Both the position numbers and the translations under genes were made by a program. From Panacagrimonas sp041603235 (GTDB lineage Bacteria; Pseudomonadota; Gammaproteobacteria; Nevskiales; Nevskiaceae): a stretch of DNA of 64,000 nt. How positions within the stretch are numbered: position 1 is the stretch's first letter; each line of letters begins with the position of its first letter. Of this stretch, positions 62,878-64,000 are shown piece by piece. The notes below the pieces were generated by a model that was given only the letters and a program-made list of their open reading frames with translations, was not told the DNA's origin and made no database searches. The DNA lies in contig JBFIES010000001.1 of assembly GCA_041603235.1 (NCBI GenBank), positions 310,001-374,000 on the forward strand, in the 5' to 3' direction.

Positions 62878-64000
62878 TTAGGTAGTTGGTTCGGTTTGCA
62901 TTTCGGATGCGACTCCCGGATCAGACTTGCCAGTCAGCTCCACCGCCTGCTGCACGTCAACACTGACCAGTCTGGATACACCCGGCTCCTGCATGGTGAC
63001 GCCGTGCAACTGCCCGGCCAATTCCATCGTCAGCTTGTTGTGCGTGATGATAATGAACTGCACGTTCTCGCTCATCTCGCGTACCACTTCACAGTAGCGC
63101 GCCACGTTGGCGTCATCCAGTGGCGCATCCACTTCGTCCATCAGACAGAACGGCGCAGGGTTCAACTCAAACAGTCCGAGCAGCAAAGCCACTGCCGTCA
63201 TCGCCTTCTCACCACCGGACAACAACTGGATGGATGAGTTGCGCTTGCCGGGTGGCCTGGCCATGACGCGAACGCCGGTGTTCAGCAGGTCATCACCGGT
63301 GAGTTCCAGATAGGCCTCACCGCCGCCAAACAATTTGGGGAAGCGATCCTTGAACGTGCCGTTGACCCGATCAAAGGTTTCCTTGAAGCGCTCCTTTGTT
63401 TCGGTATCGATCTTGTGAATGGCGTCTTCAAGCGTATCCAGAGCGCCGGTAAGGTCGTCGTACTGCTCGCCCAGATACTTCTCGCGTTCTTCGGCTTCTT
63501 CAAGTTCCTGAATCGCGGCCAGATTGATGGCACCCAAGCGATCGATCCGGCGCGCCATGGAGGCAATTTTTTCTTCCCATTCCTGTGCGCTGGCTTCTTC
63601 GGGCAGGGCTGCGAACACGGCATCTCGCTCGAAAGAGCCTTCGAGACAGGCTTGCTCCAGCTGCTCCTGGACACTCTCCCTGCGGGCGCGCATGTTTTCG
63701 AATTCGATGCGGGCCTGTTGCAAACGCTCTTGCGCTGCATCCTTGGCAGTTTCGGCCTCGCCAAAGGCCAGTGCGCCCTTGCCCACCGCCTGCTCTGCCG
63801 CCTCTACCGCGATGCGCGCAGCATTAAGCAAGCCCTTGACGCTCTCGACCGATGCACGAGCGGCCTCGGCCTCAGCCTGCTGCTGTTCCAGCGGCGCATC
63901 GAGCTCGCTGGCTTCCTCGGCGCGGGCCGCGCGATCGGCGACCAGTTTTTCTCGACTGATCTGAGCTTCCTGCGTGCTCTGGTTCAGCGCCTCGGCATGG
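62878..64000 (-). CDS. smc: Chromosome segregation protein SMC (3' part, 5' end outside window)
   Basis: The frame is open to the right edge, so only the C-terminal 373 codons are present. They contain the second coiled-coil arm, then the C-terminal ATPase head: signature motif LLSGGEKAMTAVALLLG and Walker B FCLMDEVDAPLDDANV. The full protein should be about 1150-1200 residues. It condenses and segregates the chromosome. It heads smc-zipA-ligA with a 7-base gap to zipA. Confidence 0.96.
   Translation of the reverse strand, partial: HAEALNQSTQEAQISREKLVADRAARAEEASELDAPLEQQQAEAEAARASVESVKGLLNAARIAVEAAEQAVGKGALAFGEAETAKDAAQERLQQARIEFENMRARRESVQEQLEQACLEGSFERDAVFAALPEEASAQEWEEKIASMARRIDRLGAINLAAIQELEEAEEREKYLGEQYDDLTGALDTLEDAIHKIDTETKERFKETFDRVNGTFKDRFPKLFGGGEAYLELTGDDLLNTGVRVMARPPGKRNSSIQLLSGGEKAMTAVALLLGLFELNPAPFCLMDEVDAPLDDANVARYCEVVREMSENVQFIIITHNKLTMELAGQLHGVTMQEPGVSRLVSVDVQQAVELTGKSDPGVASEMQTEPTT

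Overview
The window looks like about 64 kb of chromosome from a gammaproteobacterium. Gene content and order (smc-zipA-ligA, metG-rnfB-nth, efp-epmA with divergent epmB, a FimX-like protein) fit the Xanthomonadales/Lysobacterales best; this placement is an inference from gene order, not from a phylogeny. Coding density is high and the sequence is moderately GC-rich, apart from a visibly AT-richer gene at 4.2-5.9 kb.

Bases 1-16,100 are an accessory, defence-like region with two clusters. Cluster 1 (693-5869) has a WYL-domain regulator (minus) divergent from three plus-strand genes: a DUF2779 protein joining a Cas4-like iron-sulfur nuclease to a DEDDy-type exonuclease domain, a HEPN protein with an intact Rx4H motif, and a one-HKD phospholipase D-like protein. 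Cluster 2 (5921-14884) has an ADP-ribosylglycohydrolase overlapping a dual-specificity phosphatase, a stand-alone DnaB helicase, a small unknown protein, a second WYL regulator, a DUF2845-like protein, an ARPP-1 protein, a GIY-YIG-like protein, an unknown protein and a zinc deacetylase of the histone-deacetylase fold. The ARPP-1 family is named for its association with ADP-ribosylglycohydrolases and rhodanese/phosphatase proteins.

The strongest new observation is a 19-bp palindrome, RGGCTCA-N5-NGAGCCY. It occurs four times with identical spacing, each time in a promoter region of cluster 2: ahead of the phosphatase/glycohydrolase operon (7631-7649), the WYL gene (9785-9803), ARPP-1 (11342-11360) and the deacetylase (13949-13967). 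It suggests that these scattered genes form one regulon of the second WYL protein and therefore one functional system, perhaps reversing or sensing ADP-ribosylation or a related nucleotide modification. No ADP-ribosyltransferase is visible nearby.

Bases 14,885-16,449 hold a YbjN-like protein, a possible small gene and gene-poor DNA. Bases 16,450-20,354 are a catabolic group: an MDR oxidoreductase, a flavin monooxygenase of the phenol hydroxylase type and a glutathione S-transferase. From 20,728 the DNA is mostly housekeeping: tRNA-His and tRNA-Lys, DUF4197, metG-rnfB-nth, acyl-CoA dehydrogenase, DUF1134, a YccA-like protein, acyl-CoA synthetase, CbpA-like J-protein and Hsp20. There follow an exported CRTAC1/YyaL-type pair, a secreted fibre-like protein, orn, a very large membrane protein, phhB, a thioredoxin-like protein, recR, an aldehyde dehydrogenase with a ThDP enzyme, the EF-P beta-lysylation genes, a degenerate GGDEF/EAL protein, htpX, parC, a DUF1249 protein, phosphoglucomutase, a globin-coupled diguanylate cyclase, ligA, zipA and the 3' part of smc, which runs off the right edge.
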